A stretch of DNA of 64,000 bases from Oscillatoria acuminata PCC 6304 (lineage in GTDB: Bacteria; Cyanobacteriota; Cyanobacteriia; Cyanobacteriales; Laspinemataceae), in NCBI RefSeq assembly GCF_000317105.1, contig NC_019693.1:4837227-4901226 (forward strand), read 5' to 3'. Below, in pieces: positions 36,241 to 45,221 of this stretch (its first letter is position 1; each line of letters begins with the position of its first letter). Under the pieces are notes generated by a model that had not been told where the DNA came from, made no database searches, and was given only the letters and a program-made list of their open reading frames with translations. The position numbers and the translations under genes were made by a program.

Positions 36241-37161
36241 TTTTCTGTAATTTACTCGGAAGAATTTTTAGACCATGATACCGGGCGATCGCATCCGGAA
36301 CGTCCGGCTCGGTTAACGGCGATTGTCGAAGCGTTAAAAGCCTTACCCTGGGCCAGTCGCCTGTCCTGGCACTTGCCGACACCGGGACATCAAGGCTCGG
36401 TTTTATCCGCGATCCAGCGGGTTCATACCCCGCGCCACATTCATGAAATCGAAATCTTGGCGGAATGTGGAGGGGGCCGGTTAGATATAGATACCCCGGT
36501 TTCTCGTTATAGTTACGAGGTGGCCCTGCTGGCGGTGAGTGCTTGGTTGGATGGCGTCGATCGCGTTGTGGAGACGGGGGAACCGGCGTTCGTGTTGGCG
36601 CGACCCCCGGGACATCATGCCGAAAGCAATCGCGGTATGGGATTTTGCCTATTTTCCAATGCGGCGATCGCTGCCACCCATGCCTTAGAAAAGCATGGAC
36701 TCCAACGGGTTGCCATCCTGGACTGGGACGTGCATCATGGCAACGGCACCCAAGAAATTGTTGAAAAAAATCCCCAAATCGCTTACTGTTCTCTCCATCA
36801 ATACCCCTGCTATCCCGGGACTGGCGCAGCCGATGAAACCGGCCCTTATGATAACATCCTCAATCTTCCCGTTCCAGCAGGTAGTACCCTCGCTGAATAT
36901 CAGGTCTTGTTTGAGTCCAAGGTGATGCCATTTTTAAACGAATTTCAACCGGATTTGTTACTCGTGAGCGCTGGATATGATGCCAATGCGGCAGACCCCT
37001 TAGCCCGAATCGACCTGCAACCGGAGGATTACGGCATCCTTACGGATTATTGTTTGCAACTCACCCGCCGGATCGTCTTCGGATTGGAGGGAGGATATCA
37101 CCTAGATGCACTGAGTAAGTCCGTGATCGCCACCATTGCTCGCTGTCTGGAATTATCCTAG
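36220..37161 (+). CDS. Histone deacetylase-family hydrolase (AcuC/acetylpolyamine amidohydrolase-like)
   Basis: A 313-aa zinc-dependent deacetylase fold that would remove acetyl groups from lysines of proteins or from polyamines in the cytoplasm. Motifs: HDTGRSHPERPARL, PPGHHAES with the paired His132/133, DWDVHHGNGT with zinc ligands Asp170 and His172, SAGYDANAADPL with the third ligand Asp259, and GLEGGYHLDAL with the transition-state Tyr. All are intact. The first six residues (MTKDQG) come from an iterated repeat, and the family normally begins near LFSVIYS, so the ancestral start was probably at the codon now reading CTG at 36238. It is convergent with the DUF262 gene. Confidence 0.92.
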   Translation: MTKDQGLFSVIYSEEFLDHDTGRSHPERPARLTAIVEALKALPWASRLSWHLPTPGHQGSVLSAIQRVHTPRHIHEIEILAECGGGRLDIDTPVSRYSYEVALLAVSAWLDGVDRVVETGEPAFVLARPPGHHAESNRGMGFCLFSNAAIAATHALEKHGLQRVAILDWDVHHGNGTQEIVEKNPQIAYCSLHQYPCYPGTGAADETGPYDNILNLPVPAGSTLAEYQVLFESKVMPFLNEFQPDLLLVSAGYDANAADPLARIDLQPEDYGILTDYCLQLTRRIVFGLEGGYHLDALSKSVIATIARCLELS

Positions 37162-37225
37162 AACTATCTTGGCCGTTGGTTTTGGTTAAAGAGGGTGATG
37201 CTATCTTCCCTCTTTTCCCCCGGAT

Positions 37226-38407
37226 TTAGGAGTCTTTGCCGATTTTAATTTTCGGAACATCCAACCCGATCTCGGTCATTGCATCTCGCCATTTGTCAAT
37301 CCGGGTTTGAATCCGGTCTCTATTTTTGGTAGAGGAGGTAATCGATTCACTAAACTCGGGGTCTTGACACACTTTTTTGAGTGCTTCAATAATCTCGGTT
37401 TTGCTGCTGCGAATGTCCTCAGAATCGACATAAGCAAACGAGAGCATGATTACATCATAAATAGCGCGGTTGATGGATTTTTCCCATCCCGTATCGGGAG
37501 TATAACGCCGGAAAGCTCCGTAATCAAAAACCGCGAACACATCATCAATGGTTTTTCTAAAGATTTCTCGATGATGCTCGATGGTTTCATCGTCAAAATG
37601 GATTCCCTGTTCTAGGTATTGATCCAGGAATTTCGATAAGGTGCCGCGATAGGCGATCGGGTCGAAAAAGAAGGCAAAAAAGCGCAAAATCATTTCGCAA
37701 TCTTGCATTCGTTTATCGATGCTCAGAACCCGGCGAGTTTTTTGGAAAACCTCATCCTCGGAGAGTTCTAAAATTAAATCATTCAACTTGCCCCGATAGA
37801 CGCTGTTGCGGATTTCCTGAGCATTCAGGGGGACAAAGCCCGTATTTAAGCGCTCAAAGACATCAAATTTAATATCCGGGTGGGATTCCTTGAGGATGAC
37901 AATACAACGAATGGTCCGCGAGAGGAGCAAGCGCTGGTAAGAAACCTCAAGGTCTTGAAATTGTTTGCGGTTAATGTCGGGGAGAATTTTTAACGCCCGG
38001 AGGGGAAATTCATTATTCAGAAACCGATAAATCGCGGTCAACCGTTGTTGACCGTCAATGACGCTATAGGACCCATCATCTAATTCGGCAAAATAACAGA
38101 CGGGAATGGGAACATTCAGCAGGAGAGATTCGATCAACCGACTGCATTTTGTTTGGTCCCAAACTTGCCGACGCTGAAATTTATCGGCCAAAACCAGAGT
38201 CTGGTCATCAATCTGAGCTTTGAGCGATCGGATCACGAAGTCATAAGGATGAGTCACCAGCTTTCTATCCTTCACCGGGATAGTCAGTTCCTCCTCTAAC
38301 TCTTCTTCGTCTTCCTCTTCAAATTGATCCTCAAGTAGTTCCTGGCTATCTTCAACTTGAGTGCCAAGACCGTCTTCTAGCATTGCCTCCCTCCTTATTC
38401 TCTGCAT
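37226..38407 (-). CDS. DUF262 (GmrS/ParB-like fold) protein
   Basis: 393 aa. After an acidic N-terminus (LLEDQFEEEDEEELEEELTI) comes a DUF262 domain (about 55-290) with FQRRQVWDQTKCSRLIESLLLNVPIPVCYF, the DGQQRLTAI signature near 118-126 and VFERLNTGFVPLNAQEIRNSVY. In type IV restriction enzymes (GmrSD) this domain acts as a nucleotide-dependent half together with a DUF1524 nuclease. No HNH/DUF1524 region is visible here or nearby, so this is a stand-alone DUF262 protein, commonly annotated as hypothetical. It is transcribed alone and converges with the deacetylase gene. A defence role is possible but not shown. Confidence 0.88.
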   Translation of the reverse strand: MQRIRREAMLEDGLGTQVEDSQELLEDQFEEEDEEELEEELTIPVKDRKLVTHPYDFVIRSLKAQIDDQTLVLADKFQRRQVWDQTKCSRLIESLLLNVPIPVCYFAELDDGSYSVIDGQQRLTAIYRFLNNEFPLRALKILPDINRKQFQDLEVSYQRLLLSRTIRCIVILKESHPDIKFDVFERLNTGFVPLNAQEIRNSVYRGKLNDLILELSEDEVFQKTRRVLSIDKRMQDCEMILRFFAFFFDPIAYRGTLSKFLDQYLEQGIHFDDETIEHHREIFRKTIDDVFAVFDYGAFRRYTPDTGWEKSINRAIYDVIMLSFAYVDSEDIRSSKTEIIEALKKVCQDPEFSESITSSTKNRDRIQTRIDKWRDAMTEIGLDVPKIKIGKDS

Positions 38408-38754
38408 CGCTTGCTTTCTACTGCCCTACAAGTATCTTTTACTTCGAGACTGTTTGGCTCTCCGGGGATTGAACCGGCAAGACCCACGGTTTACTGTGGC
38501 AAGCTTATTTTTACAGTGTAACAGTTAGCTGAACTCCAGGCGTTAATTGCGTCTAGGTTTGGGAGGGATGGAGAAAGGGGTGAACCATTTGCTTGGCAAG
38601 AGGGAGTACAGATGTAGGGTAGGCAATCCCTACCCTACTCTACATTTAGGCTCTAGCTTGACTGGGGTCAGTCTGAATCCCTGAAAGCTCGGGATTGAAC
38701 GACAAAAATTGCGCTCTTGAAACCCAGTTTTTAGGGTGGGATGGATGAATCCGG
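38408..38754. other. Gap with small hairpin
   Basis: A hairpin at 38614-38638 (GTAGGGTAGG, 5-nt loop, complement) downstream of the antiporter stop may act as its terminator. A GGTTCAATCC word on the minus strand near 38470 does not form a tRNA. No gene is seen. Confidence 0.4.
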
Positions 38755-40821
38755 TTAGCTGGATCCCAACATCACCAGAGAACAAGAAAGCTCCTGGATG
38801 ACAGTTGTGGTGACATCATCCATCTCTAATCCGGACATGGTACGCCGTCTTGTGGCTTGGAGAATCACCAAATCATAGCCGATCGCCTCGTTGAGAATCG
38901 CCCCGGGGATATCATCATTCGGCGCAATCACAATCTGAATTTGTGCCGGATCACTCGGCGCTAATTCGGTGATTAAGGCAGAAAGTTGAGCCTGGATGCG
39001 AGCATTCACCTCCTCCGGTGTGCGCCGATCGCAAACATGGAATAACGTCACCTGTCCCCCATTCATCTGGGCTAAACTGTAGGCAAACCGCACGGAAAAC
39101 ACCGCCCGCGCTACAAGATTATCCACGGAAACTAAAATTCGTTTCATTTGCACAGGTGAACCGCGCAAGCGCGTCACCGCTACGGGACAATGCGCCGTCC
39201 ATAAGAGGCGATCGATTACGTTGCCAAATAATCTCGCCCGCAGGGTCGTCGTTTCCCCCCATCCCATCACAATTAAACTGGCTTTTTGCTCTCGACTGGC
39301 ATGAGCAATGCCCTGGGCGATATCATCATCAATTCGCACCGCCGGTTCTGCTTTGACCCCAAATTCTTGAGAGAGTTGCACCGCTGCGGCGACTAAATTT
39401 TCACTCCGGATGAGGGCAGCATCCACCGCTGAGGCTTCCATCTGTGCCATCACCCGGGCGATCGACAGGGGAACGATTCGGCCCTCTTCCCGGCGCACTA
39501 GCAACGCCGCCATTTCCACTAAATTCTTTTCAGTTTCTGGGTTATAAACCGGCACAATCACCGTAAATGGACCATTGGGCTGATTTTCTTCATCAAAAGG
39601 CGTTTTCACCGTATCCAAATTAGTCGTCGGTGGGGTCAAACTCGCTGCCGCCCGCGCGGTTAGAAATGGCCCTAATGTGGCGGTGACTAACATCATCACA
39701 ATCACCGTATTCAGGACCTCTTCACTCAACAAGCGCTCTCCCAAAGGGTTCAAGGTGTTATATCCCACAATGGTTGCCGCCAGAGTTGCCGCCACTTGAG
39801 GAATAGACAGGGACCAAATTGCCAGAGTCTCGGCGCGAGTGTAGCGATACAGCAGTTGAGTCCCTAATGCCGCGACTAATTTGCTGATTAATAGTCCTGA
39901 AATAATTGCCAGGGTCAACCAAAATGAAGTCAGGGTTTCGATAAAAGCGGGAAGGTCAATTAAGAGTCCTAAATTCACCATAAAAATGGGAATAAATAGG
40001 ACACTCCCGACAAACACAACCTTTTCTTTCACCGGACCGGAACCCATTGCCCCATTCACGGCCATTCCAGCTAAAAATGCCCCAACAATTTTTTCAACCC
40101 CAATGATTTGAGCGCCAACTGCGGCCAAGAAAACTGCCAGTAAGACAAACAAAAATTGGTTGCCTTCTTCATCTCCTGAACGCCGAAAAAATTCCCGTCC
40201 CGCCCAGTCAAACCCAAACAGCACAATGCCGGTATAAAGGGTTAACAGGACGAGCATGATTGCCAAATTTACGAGACTAAAACTCCCGGCATGAACGCTC
40301 ACGCAGACCGCCAAGACTAATAAAGCCGGAATATTGGTAAAAATGGTCCCGCCAATGGTCACCATCACCGCCTCATTTCCCATCAACCCCAAGCGACTCA
40401 AAATCGGGTAACCCAGAGGGGTATGGGAAGATAGCAAAGACCCAATTAATATGGAAGCATTCCAACTAAATCCAAAGAAGCGGGCGATAATTGTGCCAGC
40501 AATCAGGGGGAAAATAAAGGTCAAACTTCCAAATCCAATGGCGCGATTTTTGACCTTTTGAAACTCGGTCATATCCATTTCTAGACCGGCAACAAACATC
40601 AGGTAAACTACCCCAATGTCAGACAGGAGTTTCATGGTTTCCGATTGCGGCTGTAAAAGCTGCAATCCATTGGGTCCAAAGGCTACCCCAGCCGCCAAGA
40701 GGCCAATTAATCCGGGCAGTTGTAGCCGTTCAAAGAAAATTGGCACAACTAAAATAACGGCCAACAGAACGGCAAAGGCAAAGATGGGTTCGTTCTTCAA
40801 AAAGCCGAGGGCGAGTTCCAT
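38755..40821 (-). CDS. Cation/proton antiporter with two C-terminal universal-stress domains
   Basis: 688 aa. Residues 1-390 form a CPA2-type Na+ or K+/H+ antiporter with about 12 helices (LPGLIGLLAAGVAFGPNGL, GVVYLMFVAGLEMDM, VGAQIIGVEKIVGAFLAGMAVNG). Two tandem universal stress (UspA) domains follow at about 415-545 and 550-688. The first ends with LIVMGWGETTTLRARLFGNVIDRLLWTAHCPVAV, an ATP-loop-like stretch. The second begins KRILVSVDNLVARAV and ends YDLVILQATRRRT...SCSLVML. Such fusions occur in cyanobacteria, where the cytoplasmic USP part presumably gates transport in response to nucleotide. The ion is not predictable. The Met start at 40821 directly precedes the first helix. Confidence 0.92.
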   Translation of the reverse strand: MELALGFLKNEPIFAFAVLLAVILVVPIFFERLQLPGLIGLLAAGVAFGPNGLQLLQPQSETMKLLSDIGVVYLMFVAGLEMDMTEFQKVKNRAIGFGSLTFIFPLIAGTIIARFFGFSWNASILIGSLLSSHTPLGYPILSRLGLMGNEAVMVTIGGTIFTNIPALLVLAVCVSVHAGSFSLVNLAIMLVLLTLYTGIVLFGFDWAGREFFRRSGDEEGNQFLFVLLAVFLAAVGAQIIGVEKIVGAFLAGMAVNGAMGSGPVKEKVVFVGSVLFIPIFMVNLGLLIDLPAFIETLTSFWLTLAIISGLLISKLVAALGTQLLYRYTRAETLAIWSLSIPQVAATLAATIVGYNTLNPLGERLLSEEVLNTVIVMMLVTATLGPFLTARAAASLTPPTTNLDTVKTPFDEENQPNGPFTVIVPVYNPETEKNLVEMAALLVRREEGRIVPLSIARVMAQMEASAVDAALIRSENLVAAAVQLSQEFGVKAEPAVRIDDDIAQGIAHASREQKASLIVMGWGETTTLRARLFGNVIDRLLWTAHCPVAVTRLRGSPVQMKRILVSVDNLVARAVFSVRFAYSLAQMNGGQVTLFHVCDRRTPEEVNARIQAQLSALITELAPSDPAQIQIVIAPNDDIPGAILNEAIGYDLVILQATRRRTMSGLEMDDVTTTVIQELSCSLVMLGSS

Positions 40822-40998
40822 GCAGGTAGGAGGCTGAATTTTTTTTATTCTATCTCAGGGTTTGGGGATTTTACATAGAGGCGATCGCCTAAATGGGTCC
40901 GCTGCTTTCACCCCCTGACAAAGCCCAAGTAAATAGTAATTTAGATTACAATTTTTGGCCCGATCAAGGGCGAGAATTCCCAGGCTGCTCTAGGTGGT

Positions 40999-41586
40999 TT
41001 ATCCGGTTATTTCTGACGGGTCCAATGCTAACTGTTCGATCGCCATTACAGTCCGCTCTAATTCCGCAAATAACCAAGGATTAACTGCGGTGGGACGAAA
41101 GGCTTCCACCAAGGCTCGATAATACCAGAGTGTCCCGGTTTTACCCCCCTTAAAACGGTCCCAAACTGACTCTCCCATTGCCCGATAATCCTGAAGAATT
41201 GACCGGGAATTGTGCAATTTATCCGAGGCACTCACGAGGAGGACCAAGGGGTCAGCCGTGGGTAGATGAGACAGATAAAGTTCTTTGCGCTCTCTCCAAG
41301 GGGGTTTTGGGGTAGAATCTGCATCAGTGCAAGCCTCAACGATTGTTGCTACGGTATCCCCAAAGCGACGGCGAATTTCGGCCCCAGTCGCGGCCCCCCC
41401 TTGGTCCTCGATCGCATCATGGAGTAACGCGGCGATCGCCTGATCTTCATTGGCCCCATATTCTAAGGCAATACTGGTTACCCCCAATAAATGAGCAATA
41501 TAAGGCACTCCCGAACCCTTGCGCTGTTGTTGCGCGTGGAGTTCTGCCGCAAAGGTTAAAGCTTGATTAAAGCGGTTTGATAGCAT
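40999..41586 (-). CDS. HD-domain hydrolase (SpoT/MESH1-like)
   Basis: 195 aa, a single HD phosphohydrolase domain of the RelA/SpoT type. HLLGV carries the first His, LLHDAIEDQGG the HD pair with ED, and ASDKLHNSRSIL the distal Asp of the metal site. It has no synthetase, TGS or ACT domain, so it resembles small alarmone hydrolases that degrade (p)ppGpp or other nucleotides with Mn2+. It stands alone with a clear ATG. Whether ppGpp is the substrate is inference. Confidence 0.88.
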   Translation of the reverse strand: MLSNRFNQALTFAAELHAQQQRKGSGVPYIAHLLGVTSIALEYGANEDQAIAALLHDAIEDQGGAATGAEIRRRFGDTVATIVEACTDADSTPKPPWRERKELYLSHLPTADPLVLLVSASDKLHNSRSILQDYRAMGESVWDRFKGGKTGTLWYYRALVEAFRPTAVNPWLFAELERTVMAIEQLALDPSEITG

Positions 41587-42081
41587 CGGTGTCCCTTCCG
41601 AACCAGTGAGTTAGGATACGTTGAATTTTAACAGGTTCAGGACTGACCTAGGGGAACCCCATTGCTGGATTTCAGGGTGAGGATGCTCAAAAATCCCGGA
41701 TGGGATGCCCGCAACTAGAGTTACTAAAACAATTGAGCAAAATTTTCTGGTATCCGTTCAATTATCATGGTAAAGATGTCAGGCAAAATGTTCCGGATGA
41801 GTCTATAGCCGTCCTAAATCAGTTGTGGAAGACGATGGCGGCCCCCAACCCCTCTCCCAAAGGGGGAGAGGGGAGAAGAAGATGTCATAAATCATTTAGG
41901 ATCGCTATAGGGGCTTTTCCCGGATCGAGGTCAAAATCCGGTTCAATTTAAGCTAAACTAAACCCATTCCCATGCTCTCCGGACTTGTGCCGAAATCTCA
42001 GGAGTAATCATCCTTCTCCTTTTTTAAAAAGGACCGGGCCCTTAAGAATCAATCGCCGCTTTCGACTAGATTGCAGTTATT
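41587..42081. other. Gap upstream of the STAND gene
   Basis: Holds the R4 repeat at 41803-41910. Otherwise no gene or structure is recognised. Confidence 0.4.
41803..41910. repeat. MITE-like repeat R4 (108 bp)
   Basis: Terminal inverted repeats CTATAGCCGTCCTAAAT and ATTTAGGATCGCTATAG match at 15 of 17 positions. The centre has a strong hairpin (CCCCTCTCCC AAA GGGGGAGAGGGG). Only one copy is seen in the window. Confidence 0.6.
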
Positions 42082-44760
42082 ATGGAACAACAACAGCCCA
42101 TTGATGTAGCGGCTTACAACGAACGCTCCCTGAATACCCTATCGAGGGCGATCGCTTTGTCTGCCGAACAATTTGCCATCATTTTGGTGCGGTGCAATTA
42201 TCGGCATTTGCAAACAGAAATGCTGCAACGATTGCGGGAACGATTTCCGGTTTCTGTGGCCGAAATCCATTTACCCCCCTTAAGTACCACTTTATTTGGT
42301 AAAATGATTGAGGAATTTGGGGAATTGCCCTCACTCCCCGGGGTGATGGTTTTGGGATTAGAATCCGCAGTGGCGATCGATGAATTATTAATTTCCATTG
42401 ATTTAGTCCGGGACGAATTTCGCAAACAGTTTCCCTTCCCCTTAATCCTCTGGGTCACCGATGATTTGCTCCATCGCATCACCCAATTTGCCCCGAATTT
42501 CAAAAGTTGGGCCGGACCCTCGATTAAATTTGAAATTCCTATCCCGAAACTCATTCAACGCTTACGTCAAACCGCAGAAAATTTATTTAACTGCATCCTA
42601 GAAGCTGGTGCAGATCAACTGCAAGTTGGCGCGGCTATTGAACTCTTAACCCACACCCATCGCCAGGAAATCGCCTGTGCGATTAAAGATATTGAACGGG
42701 CGGGGGAGAGTCTGGACCCTTACCTCCAAGCCTGTTTAGATTTCGTCCGGGGTTGGAACGCCTACAGCCATGATGAATTGGCAACCGCCCGGGAATTTTA
42801 CCAGCGCAGTCTCGCCTTTTGGGAAAAAGCTGTCCCCACAGTCTCCGCTTCAGAAACTCCACCGGAGGAAAACTCTACCCCCTATTTAGAACGCTATGGC
42901 TGCTTGCTGTTTTATCTGGGGGCCTGTTGGCATCGGGAAGCCCTCTTACATCGCGGGACAGCCCAGGCAGCCTACCGGCAAGCGCGAGACTATTTTCAGC
43001 AATGTGTCGCCATCTACCAACAAGCCGATCGCCCGGATTTGATGGCAAAATTTATCAATGCCCTGGGGGAAGTTCTGCAAAAACTCCGGGACCGAGATGG
43101 ATTGGAAGAGGTGGCATCGATCGCCACCCAACTGCATCAACAATATCCCGACCCGATCGCCGAGGCGCAGGATTGCGGCTATTGGGGGGAAGTCGCCCTG
43201 TGGAACTCCCAATGGGAGATTGCCAAACAGTCCGCCTTAAACGCCCTCCAGATTCTGGAATTCTCTCGCACTACTGCTCTCACACCGGAAAAACGCAGTT
43301 TCCTAGAATGGTCCGCCCAATATCATCGCGGCTGGTATTTATTATTATTAGGTAGAGCACGGTCTGCACTCAGTGAGAGTACACAAGCCATTGCCACCCT
43401 AGAGGAAGCCAAATCCGAAGCCCAGCCGGAATGTAATCCTCGATTATACAGTGAAATTCTGCGGGAATTGCGATCGCTCTACTTCAACCGGGGCGATCGC
43501 CTCACCGCCTTTGCCTTGAAACAGGAACTTTACGCCCTGGAACATCAGTATGGATTTCGCGCCTTCATCGGTGCCCAACCTCTGCAACCCCAACTCCACC
43601 CCCTGAATCCCACCCAACTGCTGCATCTCGGCATTGGCGATCGGCCCTTTCCCCAGAAACGCTATTTCGGGTCCAGTCTCACCGGACGAGAAGCCGAAAT
43701 CAAATGTGCGATTACCCGCATTGGCCGTCCGGACTACAAACTCACCCTGATTCATGGTCCCGCAGGCGTCGGCAAATCTTCTTTATTATCTGCCCAATTA
43801 GCCCCTGCCTTACATCAAAAACAAATTGGACTCCATCTGGCATTACCCCTGGTTATCTCCATTCAAGGGGATTGGTTCCCGGGCGCAGTTGAGGTATTTA
43901 ATCGCGCCTTTGCACAGATGGGATTACCCATTGTGGACATCACCGAGGAGCAAAATCGTATTCCCATTCTGCACAACCTCTGCGATCGCCTGGGCGAAAA
44001 TGGCGATCGCAACATTTTAACCGCCCTGCTATTTGATGTAGATGCCGATTTATTTGATAACGCCCATGAGTCACACCGCCACCTGTTTTATGAATTTTTG
44101 CACGACTGCTTAAATGTTCCCTTTGTCAAAGCAGTCGTCTGTTTGCGGACCGAACATCTGGCTGACTTACTCGAAAACGAATCCTTGCGATCGCTAGAAT
44201 TTATCAACCGAGAGACCCGGGAAACCTTGTGCTATCACCTGCCAGACTTATCCCTCGACACCGCTCACCGGGCAGTCATGACATTAACAGAACAAGCCGA
44301 ATTTCCCCTAGAACCGGAACTGATCCAGCAATTAGTGAGAGATTTAGCCCAAAGCACTATCGCCGAAGTGCGAGGGCTGATGTTACAACTTGCAGGTACA
44401 CAACTGGAAGCCGAACAGATTACCACCCTCAGCGCCTATCAAGACTATGGCGGCAAAGCAGCCTTACTCCGACGAGGCATCCGCGAGGCGATTTCTGACT
44501 GTGGCGTAGAAAACACCCAAATCGCCCGATCAGCCCTCCAAGCCCTCGCTAAAACCACCCCAGACTGTGAACAATCCCCTACCATGCCCTATCCCTGCCA
44601 CAAAACCCTAGAAGAACTCAGAACCGAAATCGGCAGCAGTCCAGAGACATTACAGATAATCCTAGAAATCCTAGTCCAGTCCGGGTTACTCTTTCGCCTA
44701 TACGATACTCCAGTTCCCCGCTATCAACTCGTCGATCAGGAGATTTGCCGAATCGTATAG
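42082..44760 (+). CDS. STAND-type NTPase with N-terminal NTPase-like domain and TPR region
   Basis: 892 aa. Residues 1-175 form an alpha/beta domain (FAIILVRCNYRHLQTEMLQRL, LPGVMVLGLESAV, FPLILWVTD) that resembles a P-loop fold but has no Walker A. About 190-520 is helical, with TPR-like AARDYFQQCVAIYQQ and AIATLEEAK units. A P-loop NTPase follows with Walker A GPAGVGKSS at 559-567 and a winged-helix-like C-terminus (about 790-892). The Walker B/sensor region near ILTALLFDVDADLFDN is less canonical. It ends shortly after YQLVDQEICRIV, without the WD40 or TPR sensor array usual in STAND proteins. The role is unknown; signalling or defence is plausible by family. Confidence 0.75.
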   Translation: MEQQQPIDVAAYNERSLNTLSRAIALSAEQFAIILVRCNYRHLQTEMLQRLRERFPVSVAEIHLPPLSTTLFGKMIEEFGELPSLPGVMVLGLESAVAIDELLISIDLVRDEFRKQFPFPLILWVTDDLLHRITQFAPNFKSWAGPSIKFEIPIPKLIQRLRQTAENLFNCILEAGADQLQVGAAIELLTHTHRQEIACAIKDIERAGESLDPYLQACLDFVRGWNAYSHDELATAREFYQRSLAFWEKAVPTVSASETPPEENSTPYLERYGCLLFYLGACWHREALLHRGTAQAAYRQARDYFQQCVAIYQQADRPDLMAKFINALGEVLQKLRDRDGLEEVASIATQLHQQYPDPIAEAQDCGYWGEVALWNSQWEIAKQSALNALQILEFSRTTALTPEKRSFLEWSAQYHRGWYLLLLGRARSALSESTQAIATLEEAKSEAQPECNPRLYSEILRELRSLYFNRGDRLTAFALKQELYALEHQYGFRAFIGAQPLQPQLHPLNPTQLLHLGIGDRPFPQKRYFGSSLTGREAEIKCAITRIGRPDYKLTLIHGPAGVGKSSLLSAQLAPALHQKQIGLHLALPLVISIQGDWFPGAVEVFNRAFAQMGLPIVDITEEQNRIPILHNLCDRLGENGDRNILTALLFDVDADLFDNAHESHRHLFYEFLHDCLNVPFVKAVVCLRTEHLADLLENESLRSLEFINRETRETLCYHLPDLSLDTAHRAVMTLTEQAEFPLEPELIQQLVRDLAQSTIAEVRGLMLQLAGTQLEAEQITTLSAYQDYGGKAALLRRGIREAISDCGVENTQIARSALQALAKTTPDCEQSPTMPYPCHKTLEELRTEIGSSPETLQIILEILVQSGLLFRLYDTPVPRYQLVDQEICRIV

Positions 44761-44808
44761 CAGAGGTGATGACACCAGGGCAGAACTGCGGGATATTGGA
44801 AGAACCAC

Positions 44809-44852
44809 CTTTATCTGTAGAGGCGATTCGCAAATCGCCTCTACAGATAAAG
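44809..44852 (+). terminator. Perfect 20-bp hairpin after the STAND gene
   Basis: CTTTATCTGTAGAGGCGATT pairs perfectly with its complement across a 4-nt loop (CGCA), 48 bp after the stop codon and followed by CAAAAACCC. It is a strong RNA hairpin and may terminate the STAND transcript. The core resembles the R3 palindrome downstream. Confidence 0.55.
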
Positions 44853-44961
44853 CAAAAACCCGCACTCTCAAGGGTGAAACCCTGACCGACACAATTGCAG
44901 ATTAAAGCGACTGTCTATACAAAATTTTATTTAACCTATATTTAACCTCCGAGCCTGATTT

Positions 44962-45060
44962 CAGGACTTACGCATTTTGGGAGGCAACCCCTAAATGTAG
45001 AGGAGATTCGCGAATCTCCTCTACATTTAGGCGTCGATGTTATAAATTGCGTAAGTCCTG
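44962..45060. repeat. R3 MITE-like element with 42-bp perfect palindrome
   Basis: Terminal inverted repeats CAGGACTTACGCA and TGCGTAAGTCCTG (13 bp, perfect) enclose a perfect 42-bp palindrome at 44990-45031 centred on ATTCGCGAAT. The whole element is 99 bp. Fragments occur at 1349-1410 and 27018-27030. Together with the 44809 hairpin it fills most of the 44761-45221 gap in front of tpsA. Confidence 0.7.
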
Positions 45061-45221
45061 CTCTCGTCTAAATATCTGTACCTCATGAAGTCAAGAACCG
45101 TTCTATTAAGTTTTCTAAAAATGTATTCCAAATAACAAAAACTCGGGGACGATCGCAATCATACTTAAACTCGTTCCTGTTCCCCTGATGAGACTGGGAT
45201 AAAGCCCCCTGATGGATAGCG

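Noticed and set aside
38455-38530. tRNA-like GGTTCAATCC on the minus strand
   Set aside because: Only three of five T-stem pairs form and there is no matching acceptor 5' strand upstream.
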